Source: Chloroflexota bacterium (lineage in GTDB: Bacteria; Chloroflexota; Anaerolineae; J102). Taken from it: a DNA stretch of 64,000 nt. The stretch covers positions 32,473-96,472 of the forward strand of contig JAKOVD010000119.1 of the NCBI GenBank assembly GCA_029782215.1, given 5' to 3'. The notes beneath the pieces were generated by a model, which was given only the letters and a program-made list of their open reading frames with translations, made no database searches and had not been told where the DNA came from. Position numbers and translations under genes: made by a program. Numbering within the stretch: the stretch's first letter is position 1; each line of letters opens with the position of its first letter. Positions 26,301 to 34,295 of this stretch are shown piece by piece.

Positions 26301-27620
26301 GCCCCTTCCTATGACCAGAAACAGGGCGATGGCCGCGGCGGCGAGAACGGTGTACGCAACGGAGACCTGCCGCCGCAGGCGGCCCAACGTCTCCATCTCG
26401 GCGGCGCCCAAACCGGCCAGGAGGCTCAACCCAAACACGACCAGGTAGGCGAGCCTCTCCTGTCCCTGGAAGAGATTCCATCCCGGCAGCCAGCGGTAGA
26501 CAAGCGCAAACAGGAACCCGTAGCGGCCATAGCTGACCAGCAGAGCCAGCCCCGCCAGCAGGCCGAAGTAGAGGACAGCCCACCTGCGCAAACGCAGGTC
26601 GTCTGGGTGGGTGGCGTTGGCCCCGGCGCGTGCGGCAAGAGCCCAGACAACTGCCAGCACCGCCAGCCCCAGCGCGACCTGGCCTACGAAGAGGGGGGCG
26701 AAGACGGTCTGCATGCGGGGCAGCAGCAACTGCCAGGTGTCGGTGAGCAGGAAACCGCCGCTCAGGAAGTCATAGCCGGCGCTGGCCCGCACGCTGAGCC
26801 GTGTGAACTCCAGGCTGGGCAGCCATTGGGCAGCGCTGAGACCCAGCGCGAGCACATAGAAGAGGGCAATGCGCACCGCCAGCGCCTTCCCTTGGGAGGT
26901 GAAGCGGCGGCGATGGGAGAGCAGCAGCACGGCCAGCCAGCCGGCGGCAGCATAGCTCAGGTGGAGAAACGTCTGGGGATGCCCCGCGTACAAGGCGATG
27001 GCATAGACCACACTGGCGGCGAGCCACCAGCGCCACTGTGGGTGTTGGCGCACGGCTGCCAACAGGCACCAAAGCAGCAGCGGCAGCCAGATGGCCGTGC
27101 GCAGGACGGCCAGTTGCAGCGGGGGGTAGCTGGTGAGGTAGCCCGACAGGGCGAAAACGCACCCGGCCAGGAGGGAGGGGACGTAGCGGCGCGTCAGCGC
27201 CTGCGCCAGCAGGTAGGTGAACAAGCCCGCCAGCGCTGTGTGGAGAATGGCGTCGATTTGCAGCCAATAGAGGCGCGCGGCGGGGCTGCTCCAGGGCGAC
27301 GTCAAGGCCAGCAGCAGGTCACTGGCGGGATAGAAGACGGCGGCCTGGATGTCGGCGAGGAAGGGATGGCCGGCGAAGGTGTTCGGGTTCCACAGCGGCA
27401 GCCGCCCGGCCAGCAGCTCCTGGCGCAGAAACAGGCTGAAAGGCAGGAAGTGCTGGTTGAAATCCCCGTCCAGGAAGGTGCGCGTGCCCAACACCAACCC
27501 GCCGTAAAAGACCACCGCCAGGACCACAAAGCCTGCCAGGGCCGTCAAGTGGGGCCGGCGCTGCAGGATGCGGGTGGCGCGTTCGATGAAGGTGGGTGCG
27601 TGGTGATCGGCCGTGGGCAT
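23358..27620 (-). CDS. giant YfhO-like / GT39-like fusion membrane protein
   Basis: A 1420-residue protein from ATG at 27620; an ATG at 27656 is an alternative. Residues 1 to about 760 are YfhO-like: LDGDFNQHFLPFSLFLRQEL and GRLPLWNPNTFAGHPFLADI in the first loop, about twelve membrane segments, then a beta-rich extracytoplasmic module (SENWMPGWQATLLD). A second transporter-sized module starts near residue 800 with a GT39/ArnT-type signature (LRGDEALGFLF at about 820, NERYLVAAVPAFYL near 1106). The last 115 residues are the cluster's shared domain (LQLLDSAGRLVAQAD, LLMPPGDYRLILAVYDPG). Two GT-C-like modules in one chain, with no frameshift between them, is unusual. It may add two sugars or couple two steps. 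Confidence 0.78.
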   Translation of the reverse strand: MPTADHHAPTFIERATRILQRRPHLTALAGFVVLAVVFYGGLVLGTRTFLDGDFNQHFLPFSLFLRQELLAGRLPLWNPNTFAGHPFLADIQAAVFYPASDLLLALTSPWSSPAARLYWLQIDAILHTALAGLFTYLLAQALTRRYVPSLLAGCVFALSGYLTSYPPLQLAVLRTAIWLPLLLWCLLAAVRQHPQWRWWLAASVVYAIALYAGHPQTFLHLSYAAAGWLAVLLLSHRRRFTSQGKALAVRIALFYVLALGLSAAQWLPSLEFTRLSVRASAGYDFLSGGFLLTDTWQLLLPRMQTVFAPLFVGQVALGLAVLAVVWALAARAGANATHPDDLRLRRWAVLYFGLLAGLALLVSYGRYGFLFALVYRWLPGWNLFQGQERLAYLVVFGLSLLAGLGAAEMETLGRLRRQVSVAYTVLAAAAIALFLVIGRGWVRVEVTSVQVAVAALIVLVTLLAFAVIQWPERWVRWRPVLLLVVTVLELFWFNAGANVDHQPPSAKSALPPAAVALQAATGAEPAANLGIAGRAQNGFQVFDDYGMQAGVEDVWGSSPLHLARYTGLFGDFPLARMRRLLGVQFVLDPSRDLYQPSQIVAETTGPEGPLYLHRLIDPNPRAWLVTRVQLMDDETARPLLADSRFDPESVALLPRWPDEGSAPDWQHDALLAYPGSNEVRLAHTGGNRLRIDVQSERGGLLVVSENWMPGWQATLLDASGQALRRLPVLRADLTLLGIPVAAGASQIELAYRPASARVGLLISGLTVLLLAAALVWRRLRRRPGAPGVLTLRNETAARALALLVALIALALRLWHLDFQELRGDEALGFLFSLEPWTEIIRSTLALREPHPVASYLLQHAWLLVAGHGEFAFRFLSAWFGALAVALVYRLARQIRLGWKAGVVAALLLAISPYTIWHSQDARMYSISLALTLASTVLALQALQHSRWRDWIAYVVITWLALHNHYFSAFILVAQNLFVLGVALFDRSQRRLLARWLLAQAAVGLLYLPWLIVARDTLATYHGNGDSPVFGAMAVRALSVFAAGETVPVAQRLPIAVLATVVVLIGAIRLLRAGGKLRQSLLLLALYLGVPVLATWVSALGRPIFNERYLVAAVPAFYLLAAAAVAGPSPAFQQAPGAGKSRLDAWLQGLAAVALAAMVAAAGLSLVRYETDPAYSKTQGWRELATTLERFSAGMPSAKVRLAQSFPEPTLWYYYQGDVDHVVLPPAAHDEAGARQAVQRLVDEGVERVVLVVQPADYWDERGIAQAALASQYELLTEVQVGGWPVQVYSRPLSEPKPTQAAFANGLALTAAGSQAQTLIPGDTALVQLHWEGSPAALTGAEKVSLQLLDSAGRLVAQADEPLGAGQLGATTAYPLALPLLMPPGDYRLILAVYDPGLPGAPRLLTTDGGDHVELGVRRSI

Positions 27621-27724
27621 AGCGAACGGTGCGGCGCAGAGTTGATGCGCCGCCATTCTAGCACGAAGCCGCGGGGCGAGGCAGGAGACGCGAGGCGTGC
27701 GGGCGTCCCGTCCGGTCGATTGAT

Positions 27725-27754
27725 TTGACAGGGTTGATCGATGTGGGCTACAAG
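27725..27754 (+). promoter_or_regulatory. candidate promoter of the DUF2079 gene
   Basis: A perfect -35 TTGACA (27725-27730) and TACAAG (27749-27754) are separated by 18 nt, ending 32 nt upstream of the ATG at 27787. The -10 match is only 4/6. Confidence 0.4.
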
Positions 27755-27786
27755 TCGGCACAGGACCACAGGCTCGTTCACGACAT

Positions 27787-30195
27787 ATGTCCAACCCGAA
27801 CCCGCGCTGGCGAGAACTCGCAGGCTATCTCACCGCACGCACGCATCTGCACAATCTCCTGTTCGTGTTGGCGGGAGGCTATGCGCTTGGCCTGTGGTGG
27901 TGGGAGCGCAGGCATCCGCAGGTGTTGGGACCCTATCTCCTCGGCAATCAAATCCCGGCGGACGCACGTCCCACGCTGGCAGGGCTAATTCTGGCGATGG
28001 GATTGGCGTTTGGGTTGTGGTTGGTGGGTGCGGCGGCACTGACCTTGCTCACCCGGCGCAGCCTGGTCCTGTTTCTGAACCTGGGTTCAGCCCTCCTGCT
28101 GGCCTGCGTTCTGGCCCCGTTGGCACTGGCGCTCGGCGTGCCTGGCATCGAGGCCGAGCGTCCGGCGTTTCTCTTTGCCGTCGTGGGGATGATGGCCCTG
28201 GTGGCGGGAGCGGCGGCCCACGAGGCGGACCGCCAGTTTGGCCAGGTGGGGGCATCCACGCACCCGCAGCGCGATGACCGCCTGGGTTTGGTCCTCATCA
28301 TCCTGCTCGCAGCCGGGTATGCCGTCTACATGAGCGTGCTGACCATAGGCAGGCACAATCTCTTCCTGACGCATGCCTTCGATCTCGGCGTCTACGACCA
28401 GTCGGTCTGGAATCTGCTGCACAGCGGCTATATGCGTTCCACGCAGCATGGTCTGGAAGCCATCAACCATGCCAGCAAACACTTCTCACCGATCTTCCTC
28501 CTGGTGGCGCCCATCTACGCCCTGTACCAGGATGCGCGCAGCCTCCTGGTGCTGCAGAGTGTGGCCCTGGCGGCGGCAGCCATCCCCATCTACCTCCTGG
28601 CGAAACGCAAGACCGGGAGCATCCTGCTGGCCCTGGTTTTGGGCGCCAGCTACCTGCTGGCGCCGTCCCTGCACGGTGTCAATACCTTTGACTTTCACGA
28701 GCTCGCGCTCGTCACCGTGCTCCTGGCCACAGCACTGTATGCGCTCGAAACCAGGCGCGACCTGCTCTTGCTCGTCACACTGGCACTCTCGTTGGCAGTC
28801 AAGGAAGAGGTGGCGCTGACCGGCGCTGCCATGGGCCTGTATCTTGTGGTTGCCAAGCGCCGCTACCGGTTGGGGGCAGGCGTGGCCGTGGTCAGCCTGA
28901 TCTATTTCGTCCTGGTCATCAAGGTGGCCATGCCGGCCCTGGGAGGCGTGCCGCTGCTGGACCGGTTTGGCGGCATGATGACGCCGGAGGCAGGCGGGAT
29001 CACCGGCATTGTCCGCACCCTGTTCACCAATCCCCTCTACGTCTTCAGCTTCGTCCTGCTGGATCCCGCCAAACTCACGTATCTTTTGGAGCTGCTGCTC
29101 CCGGTCGTCCTCACACCGCTGTTGGGCGGTCTGGGCTGGATCGCCGCGGCGCCTGCTTTCGCTGTGCCCTTTCTCTCTTCGGCCGAAACGCAGTTCAGCA
29201 TCGCCTACCACTACTCGGCCCATCTGCTCCCCTTCGTCTACTTCCTTGCGATCCTGGCATTGCAGCGCTGGATCCCCCGCCTTGGGAGCAAGCCTGCCTT
29301 CGCCGCCGCCATCCTGGTGGCCAGCCTGGCCATGAACTACACCTATGGTTGGGTCTTTGCCAAGGGCTGGGAGGGCATGCCTGTGCGCACGGCCCATGCC
29401 GCCGCCATCGAACAGATCATCGAATCCTCCATTCCCCGCGAGGCGGCGGTGAGCGCCATGAGCGACCTGGTGCCCCATGTGTCGGCGCGCCGCGACATCT
29501 ACCTCTTTCCCATCGTCAAGGATGCCGACTACCTCCTCGTGGATACCGACAGCCGCGCCAATTTCTGGCCCTACGAAGGCCCGAAGGCGCAGGCCCAGGC
29601 ACTGGCGGCGCTGCTGCCCTACGTGGCCGGCGGCGCTTACGGCATCGTTGCCGGCGAGGACGGCGCCTTTCTGCTCAAGAAGGGGGCGGCGGCGCCGGAT
29701 ACGGGGGAAGCGGTGCGCCGGGTGCTTGCGGCCCGTTATGAGGCCGAAGCGCTGCCCGGAGATCTCAATGCGCCTGACCTGCCCAGCCAGGGCGCGAGCG
29801 AAGGCATTGCCCGCCGTATCACCCCGGACCTGGTCAATGCCGAAGGCAAGACCGCGATCGTCTTCGGCCCGTATACGACACTCTATCCGGGCAAGTACCG
29901 CGTCAGCTTCCGGATGAAGGTGGAGGGCGAACCCGTTTCAGGCTCTCTTGCCACGGTGGACGTGTTCTCGCACTTCGACGGATATCCGCGCGCTACGCGT
30001 GAGGTGACAGCAGCCGACTTCCCCCGTACCGGCGAATACCAGCCGATCACGCTGGAATTTGACCTGGGTCAGACGCTAGAGGATGTCGAGTTCCGGGCGA
30101 TGTATCACGGCAAGGGCGAGATCTGGCTGGATGCCATCGAGGTGACGCCCCTTGCCGTGCAGTTGCCGCCGGAAGTCTCTGGTCAGAAGCCGTAG
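27787..30195 (+). CDS. DUF2079-family membrane protein with C-terminal carbohydrate-binding-like domain
   Basis: An 802-residue protein. After three N-terminal helices comes the DUF2079 core, marked by THAFDLGVYDQSVWNLLHSG and HASKHFSPIFLLVAPIYAL and about ten further membrane segments. These are GT-C-like multipass proteins of uncertain substrate. The C-terminal 250 residues are extracytoplasmic, ending in a beta-rich module (YPGKYRVSFRMKVEGEPVSG, EIWLDAIEVTPL) that looks like a carbohydrate-binding jelly roll. Its 3' end overlaps the convergent ubiD gene by 13 nt. It is transcribed away from the 1420-residue fusion across a 166-nt gap. Confidence 0.78.
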   Translation: MSNPNPRWRELAGYLTARTHLHNLLFVLAGGYALGLWWWERRHPQVLGPYLLGNQIPADARPTLAGLILAMGLAFGLWLVGAAALTLLTRRSLVLFLNLGSALLLACVLAPLALALGVPGIEAERPAFLFAVVGMMALVAGAAAHEADRQFGQVGASTHPQRDDRLGLVLIILLAAGYAVYMSVLTIGRHNLFLTHAFDLGVYDQSVWNLLHSGYMRSTQHGLEAINHASKHFSPIFLLVAPIYALYQDARSLLVLQSVALAAAAIPIYLLAKRKTGSILLALVLGASYLLAPSLHGVNTFDFHELALVTVLLATALYALETRRDLLLLVTLALSLAVKEEVALTGAAMGLYLVVAKRRYRLGAGVAVVSLIYFVLVIKVAMPALGGVPLLDRFGGMMTPEAGGITGIVRTLFTNPLYVFSFVLLDPAKLTYLLELLLPVVLTPLLGGLGWIAAAPAFAVPFLSSAETQFSIAYHYSAHLLPFVYFLAILALQRWIPRLGSKPAFAAAILVASLAMNYTYGWVFAKGWEGMPVRTAHAAAIEQIIESSIPREAAVSAMSDLVPHVSARRDIYLFPIVKDADYLLVDTDSRANFWPYEGPKAQAQALAALLPYVAGGAYGIVAGEDGAFLLKKGAAAPDTGEAVRRVLAARYEAEALPGDLNAPDLPSQGASEGIARRITPDLVNAEGKTAIVFGPYTTLYPGKYRVSFRMKVEGEPVSGSLATVDVFSHFDGYPRATREVTAADFPRTGEYQPITLEFDLGQTLEDVEFRAMYHGKGEIWLDAIEVTPLAVQLPPEVSGQKP

Positions 30196-31649
30196 GCCTG
30201 CCAGCGCCGGGTCACGCGCTCTTTGATCTCGGCGCTCATGTCGATGGGGGTGGGCCAGCCGCGGGCATAGCCTTCTTCGGGCAGCTTGCGCGTGGCATCG
30301 ATGCCCATCTTGCCGCCAAAGGCGAAGTGATGGCTGCCGTGGTCGAGGGCATCGACGGGACCGTCCTGGATGATGATGTCCCGGCCCCAATCGACGTTGC
30401 CGAACATGTGGAACAGCGCCTCCTGCTCGTTCTGCACGTCCACATCGGCATCCACGATGACGATGCACTTGGTCAGCATCATCAGGCCCAGGCCCCACAG
30501 GCCGTTGATCACCTTGCGGGCGTGGCCGGGGTAGCGCTTTCTGATCGACACGAAGATAACGTTGTGAAAGACGCCGGCCGCGGGCATGTTGACGTCCACG
30601 ATCTCGCCCTGGAAGATCTTCATCAGGGGCAGGAACAGGCGCTCGGTGGCCTTGCCCATCCAGTAGTCCTCCATGGGCGGCTTGCCGACGATGGTCGTGG
30701 GGTAGATGGCATCCTTGCGATGTGTGACGGCGGTGATGTGGAGCACCGGATAGAGCGCAGGCGGCGTGTAGAACCCGGTATGGTCGCCAAAGGGGCCTTC
30801 CAGCCGGCTCTCTGCCGGGTCCACGTAGCCTTCGATCACGATCTCAGCGCTGGCCGGCACCTCCAAGGGCTGTGTCAGGCAGCGCACCAACTCGACCGGC
30901 TTGCCGCGCAGCCAGCCCGCCAGCAGGAATTCGTCAATGCCCGGCGGCAGGGGGGCGCTCCCACACCACATCACGGCCGGATCGCCGCCCAGGCTGAGGG
31001 CGACGGGAACCTGCGCCTGGCCCACTTCCCGGGCCTCACGCTCGTGCTCGGCGCCGCCCTTGTGCAACTGCCAGTGCATGCCCACCGTGCGCTCGTCGTA
31101 GACCTGGACGCGGTACATGCCCACGTTGCGTCCATGGGTGACAGGGTCGCGGGTGATGACTGTGGTCATCGTGATGTAGGGGCCGCCGTCCTCGGGCCAG
31201 CAGGTCAGGATGGGCAGGCCCGCCAGCGTGGCGTCGGCGCCGGTCTTGACGACTTCCTGCACCGGGGCCTTGCTGGTGATGCTTGGCTTGAAGCCCACGC
31301 TGCGCAGGGCGCCAAACAGGTCGGTGGCCCGTCCCAGCGCCGGCCCCAGGCCTTGCGGCAGCTTCATGTCGACCAACCTGGCCAGGTTGTCCCTCAGGTC
31401 GTTCAGGTCGTCGACACCGAGCGCCCAGGCCATCCGCCGCGGGCTGCCCAGGGCGTTGATCAGGACGGGCATATCGGAGCCCCGCACCCTTTCAAACAAA
31501 AGCGCCTTGTTCTTCTCCAGAGGTCCCTTGCTCACGCGGTCGGTGATCTCGGTGATTTCCAGGTAAGGGTCCACGGGCGCGGTAATGCGCAGCAGCTCGC
31601 CCGCATCTTCCAGGCGTTTGATGAAGTCGCGGAGGTCTCTGTAAGCCAT
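30183..31649 (-). CDS. ubiD: UbiD-family decarboxylase, probably menaquinone pathway
   Basis: A 488-residue UbiD-family prenylated-FMN decarboxylase. Motifs include MAYRDLRDFIKRLEDAGELL at the N-terminus, ITSKAPVQEVV, ILTCWPEDGGPYITMTTVIT, GMYRVQVYDERTVGMHWQ, ESRLEGPFGDHTGFYTP and RKRYPGHARKVINGLWGLG. With MqnA, C, E and P in the same window it most likely decarboxylates the prenylated dihydroxynaphthoate. No ubiX, which makes the cofactor, is seen. It follows the nucleoside hydrolase on the same strand but a strong hairpin lies between them, so it may have its own transcript. Its 3' end overlaps the convergent DUF2079 gene. Confidence 0.88.
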   Translation of the reverse strand: MAYRDLRDFIKRLEDAGELLRITAPVDPYLEITEITDRVSKGPLEKNKALLFERVRGSDMPVLINALGSPRRMAWALGVDDLNDLRDNLARLVDMKLPQGLGPALGRATDLFGALRSVGFKPSITSKAPVQEVVKTGADATLAGLPILTCWPEDGGPYITMTTVITRDPVTHGRNVGMYRVQVYDERTVGMHWQLHKGGAEHEREAREVGQAQVPVALSLGGDPAVMWCGSAPLPPGIDEFLLAGWLRGKPVELVRCLTQPLEVPASAEIVIEGYVDPAESRLEGPFGDHTGFYTPPALYPVLHITAVTHRKDAIYPTTIVGKPPMEDYWMGKATERLFLPLMKIFQGEIVDVNMPAAGVFHNVIFVSIRKRYPGHARKVINGLWGLGLMMLTKCIVIVDADVDVQNEQEALFHMFGNVDWGRDIIIQDGPVDALDHGSHHFAFGGKMGIDATRKLPEEGYARGWPTPIDMSAEIKERVTRRWQAYGF

Positions 31650-31694
31650 TTCTGTATTCCGAATAGGAGTTCGGGAGAAAGTATCCGGGAAAAG

Positions 31695-31727
31695 GACTGC
31701 GTACGCCTTGTCGAGGCGTACGCAGTC
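31695..31727 (-). terminator. 13-bp hairpin after the nucleoside catabolic operon
   Basis: GACTGCGTACGCC (31695-31707) pairs perfectly with GGCGTACGCAGTC (31715-31727) around a 7-nt loop. Read on the minus strand it is followed by CTTTTCCC, a short T-run. It lies 49 nt after the nucleoside hydrolase stop and 46 nt before the ubiD start, so it likely ends or attenuates the upstream operon. Confidence 0.6.
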
Positions 31728-31776
31728 TCGCGCCTAATCGCCTGTTTCTCTGTGCGCAGTTTCACATTTGCGGAAC

Positions 31777-32700
31777 CTAGCGCCCCCACTGGTGCATGAG
31801 ATAGGCGAAGAAGGCTTCCTTGTCCACCGCATCCAGGGCCGTGATCCGTTTGCCGCCTTCCTGGACCTGCGTCCGGCCCTGGCTGGGACCGGTGGGGATG
31901 ATGACGGTCTCCCATTCCCTGGTGGTGAACAGGTCGGGCCGGGCCAGGTAGCCGGTGGTCAGCACGTCCCAACAGTAGTAGTCCTGGTGCATGACCAAGG
32001 CGTAGCAGTACCCGGCCAGCTCGGAAACCGGGTACTGCGGGCGCTGTCCCAACTGGCGCACGAATGCCGGCGTGACCTTGACGTGGTTGGTGATGTCGAG
32101 CGGGCACAGAACGATGGGGATACCGGTCTGCCAGACGGCATGGGCCGAAAGGGGATCCCAATAGACGTTCCATTCCATCGACATGTCCTGGCCGCCGTCG
32201 ATCCAGTGGGAGACATTGCCGGGCACGTTGAGCGCCCCGCCCATCCACAGGATGCGGCCGATCTTTGCGGCAAGGTCGGGAGACTGCGCAAGCGCCGCCG
32301 CGAGGGTCGTCAGGGGGCCGGTCTCGAGGATCGTCACTGGCCCCGCGGCTTCCCGCAGGGACCGCGCCTGGAAGTCCTGGCCGGTCTCCGCCAGCAGGGG
32401 CGTGGCGATGGCATCGTGGCGGTTCAGGATCGGAAAGTGATCGACATGGAAGGAGCTGCGCCGGAATGCCCTGGGAAAAGGGTTGATCCCGCGCACCGTG
32501 CTCTCGGCGACCGGGATCGTGGAGCGCCCCATCAGGTCCATGATCTTGCGCGTGGCGCCCACGGCCGGCTTGATGTAGCAGTCGGCCGGCGTGACGATGA
32601 CCCCGAGCAGGTCGATGTGCTCCAGGGTCAGCAGCAGCATCAGGGCCAGGTAGTCGTCCAGGCCGCCATCGTGATCGAAGAGAACGAGCTCGCCAGGCAT
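31777..32700 (-). CDS. inosine-uridine-type nucleoside hydrolase
   Basis: A 307-residue member of the nucleoside hydrolase family, which splits ribonucleosides into base and ribose. The N-terminal Ca-binding cluster is DHDGGLDDYLAL, a variant of the usual DTDPGIDD. Further family signatures are GVIVTPADCYIKPAVGATRK, ILETGPLTTLAAAL, ILWMGGALNVPGN and the active-site region YYCWDVLTTGYL. It lies 23 nt after rbsD, in line with import of nucleosides, hydrolysis, ribose mutarotation and phosphorylation. The altered N-terminal motif keeps the acidic ligands, so it should be active; base preference cannot be read. Confidence 0.88.
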   Translation of the reverse strand: MPGELVLFDHDGGLDDYLALMLLLTLEHIDLLGVIVTPADCYIKPAVGATRKIMDLMGRSTIPVAESTVRGINPFPRAFRRSSFHVDHFPILNRHDAIATPLLAETGQDFQARSLREAAGPVTILETGPLTTLAAALAQSPDLAAKIGRILWMGGALNVPGNVSHWIDGGQDMSMEWNVYWDPLSAHAVWQTGIPIVLCPLDITNHVKVTPAFVRQLGQRPQYPVSELAGYCYALVMHQDYYCWDVLTTGYLARPDLFTTREWETVIIPTGPSQGRTQVQEGGKRITALDAVDKEAFFAYLMHQWGR

Positions 32701-32723
32701 ACCGGCGCCTCCCTTGCCGCGCG

Positions 32724-33200
32724 TTACTTGCCGCCCTGCATCTGCTCAATGCGCCTGCGGTAGGAATCGGGCACGTTGAGTCCGGGCTTGGAGAACCAGA
32801 CGGGCGCATCCACGCCGGAGTAGAGCAGGATGTTGCCCCAGGGTTCAAAAGCGCCTGTCCGCACGATCACCTTGGCTTTGGCCGCCATTTCGTTGAGGAT
32901 GGTGGCATGAGGGATCGGCTCGTAGTCGCAGTCGGTAAAGATGCGGTGAACCAATGCCGCCAGCGGTGGATTGTTCTGGGTCATTTCGGCGGCGTAGGAC
33001 ACCTTTTCGGCGATGAAGGCCCCGGCAATGGCCGAAAGAACGGTCTCCATGTCCGGCACATCAGGCACGACCGCCAGATCGATGCGCCAGGCGCTGGAGG
33101 GAATGGGGAACCCGGCGTCGCAGACCATCATCAGGTCGCCGTGGCCCATCAGGCCGATGGCCGAGAGAAGTTCAGAGTTGAGAAGTTGACCGCGGTACAT
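32724..33200 (-). CDS. rbsD: RbsD/FucU-family sugar mutarotase (D-ribose pyranase)
   Basis: The ATG at 33200 has an AGGAG site just upstream; the longer ORF reading to 33425 is antisense-like shadow of rbsK. The 158-residue protein has the RbsD/FucU motifs LLNSELLSAIGLMGHGD (with the catalytic His), VCDAGFPIP, IPHATILNEMAAKAKVIVRTG and PWGNILLYSGV. It should interconvert pyranose and furanose forms of ribose freed by the nucleoside hydrolase, feeding ribokinase. It sits between rbsK and the hydrolase on one transcript. Confidence 0.9.
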   Translation of the reverse strand: MYRGQLLNSELLSAIGLMGHGDLMMVCDAGFPIPSSAWRIDLAVVPDVPDMETVLSAIAGAFIAEKVSYAAEMTQNNPPLAALVHRIFTDCDYEPIPHATILNEMAAKAKVIVRTGAFEPWGNILLYSGVDAPVWFSKPGLNVPDSYRRRIEQMQGGK

Positions 33201-33255
33201 GGGGTTGCTCCTGGGGTGAGAGGAATGAGTGGTGGATGGTGCGAGGAGTGAGCGA

Positions 33256-34185
33256 CTAGCGATAGTGCTGTTCGTAAAAGGCGTCGACGGCAGCTCGCGT
33301 CGCCAGCGAAGGGATGACCCCCAGCCGCGTACACGCCAGCGCGCCGGCGCAATTGGCGAAGCGGACGGCATCCTCCAGGTCGCTGCCTTCGGCCAGGGCC
33401 ACGGCCAGTCCGGAGTTGAAGGCATCGCCTGCGCCGGTCGTGTCCACGACGTTGACCGACAACCCTGGGACCTCGATCATGCCCTGGTTGGAGAGCACCA
33501 GGGTGCCCCGTTCGCCCATGGTGACGATGAGGTTGCCGACGCCGTGGGCACGCAGCCGCTGCGCCAGCTCCAGCGTCGGGGTGGGATCGTCAGGCGCAAG
33601 CCCCAAGAGGATGCGCAGCTCGGTCTCGTTGGGCGTCAGGTAGTCGACGTTGGCCAGCACATCGTCGCCCAGTTTGGTGGCGGGAGCCGGGTTGAGGATG
33701 GTGTGTACACCGTGCTTTTTGCCGAGTTCCATGGCCTTTGCCGCTGCCGGGACCGGCAGCTCAAGCACACTCATCACCACATCGCTGCGCGCGATCTGGG
33801 CCTCCACCTGGCTGACGAAGCTGCCATCCATCAGCTTGTTCGCCCCCATGTCCAGGATGATCCCGTTGTGTCCGGCCTCGTTGAGGATGATGAAGCCGAC
33901 GCCGGTGGCTGCTTCGTTGGTCTTGTGCAGATGGCTCGTATCCACCCCTTCACTAGCATAGAGGTCAGTGGCAATTTCGCCCAGCTTGTCATCGCCGATG
34001 ATCCCAGCGAAAAAGGAGCGAGCGCCGAGGCGAGCCGTGCCCACGGCCTGGTTGGAGCCTTTGCCACCCGGTCCCATGTCGAAGTCGGAACCGACGAGGG
34101 TCTCGCCAAAGACTGGCATGCGCGACGTCCGCAGGGTCATGCCCACGGCGAAGCTGCCCACGATGGTAATGATGGGTCGGGTCAT
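33256..34185 (-). CDS. rbsK: ribokinase (PfkB family)
   Basis: A 309-residue PfkB-family kinase with ribokinase features: N-terminal VGSFAVGMTLRTSRMPVFGE, the double-Gly substrate loop GPGGKGSNQAVGTARLG, LTPNETELRILLG, VTMGERGTLVL and the catalytic anion hole DTTGAGDAFNSG. It has a strong AGGAGG ribosome site. The gene order importer, kinase, mutarotase, hydrolase argues that ribose from imported nucleosides is the substrate. Confidence 0.9.
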   Translation of the reverse strand: MTRPIITIVGSFAVGMTLRTSRMPVFGETLVGSDFDMGPGGKGSNQAVGTARLGARSFFAGIIGDDKLGEIATDLYASEGVDTSHLHKTNEAATGVGFIILNEAGHNGIILDMGANKLMDGSFVSQVEAQIARSDVVMSVLELPVPAAAKAMELGKKHGVHTILNPAPATKLGDDVLANVDYLTPNETELRILLGLAPDDPTPTLELAQRLRAHGVGNLIVTMGERGTLVLSNQGMIEVPGLSVNVVDTTGAGDAFNSGLAVALAEGSDLEDAVRFANCAGALACTRLGVIPSLATRAAVDAFYEQHYR

Positions 34186-34224
34186 TCATTCCCTCCTGAG
34201 ATTTCGGTTGGTGAAAGCAACTCT

Positions 34225-34256
34225 CCACCCGGCGCCTTGACAAGGCAGCCGGGTGG
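34225..34256 (-). other. intergenic hairpin between permease 2 and rbsK
   Basis: CCACCCGGC (34225-34233) pairs with GCCGGGTGG (34248-34256), and inner GCC/GGC bases extend the stem with one bulge. It sits in the 110-nt gap between the importer genes and the catabolic genes. On the minus strand it is followed by AGAGTTGC rather than a T-run, so it may stabilise or process the transcript rather than end it. Confidence 0.4.
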
Positions 34257-34295
34257 AATGGGTCGGAAAGCTCTGCAACTCCCCCAGCCCGGCTC

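Noticed and set aside
24789-27728. Long plus-strand ORFs (439 and 373 residues) opposite the 1420-residue fusion
   Set aside because: Composition is dominated by Gln, Arg, Gly and His, typical of antisense to membrane-protein genes; no motifs.
30327-31799. A 490-residue plus-strand ORF opposite ubiD
   Set aside because: UbiD motifs on the minus strand are unambiguous; the plus-strand product has no family features.
33165-33195. A heptamer-like run (TCAACTTC/TCAACTC/TGAACTTC) at the start of rbsD
   Set aside because: It encodes LLNSELLSAIG, which is a conserved RbsD family motif, so the repetition is explained by the protein and not by an insertion.
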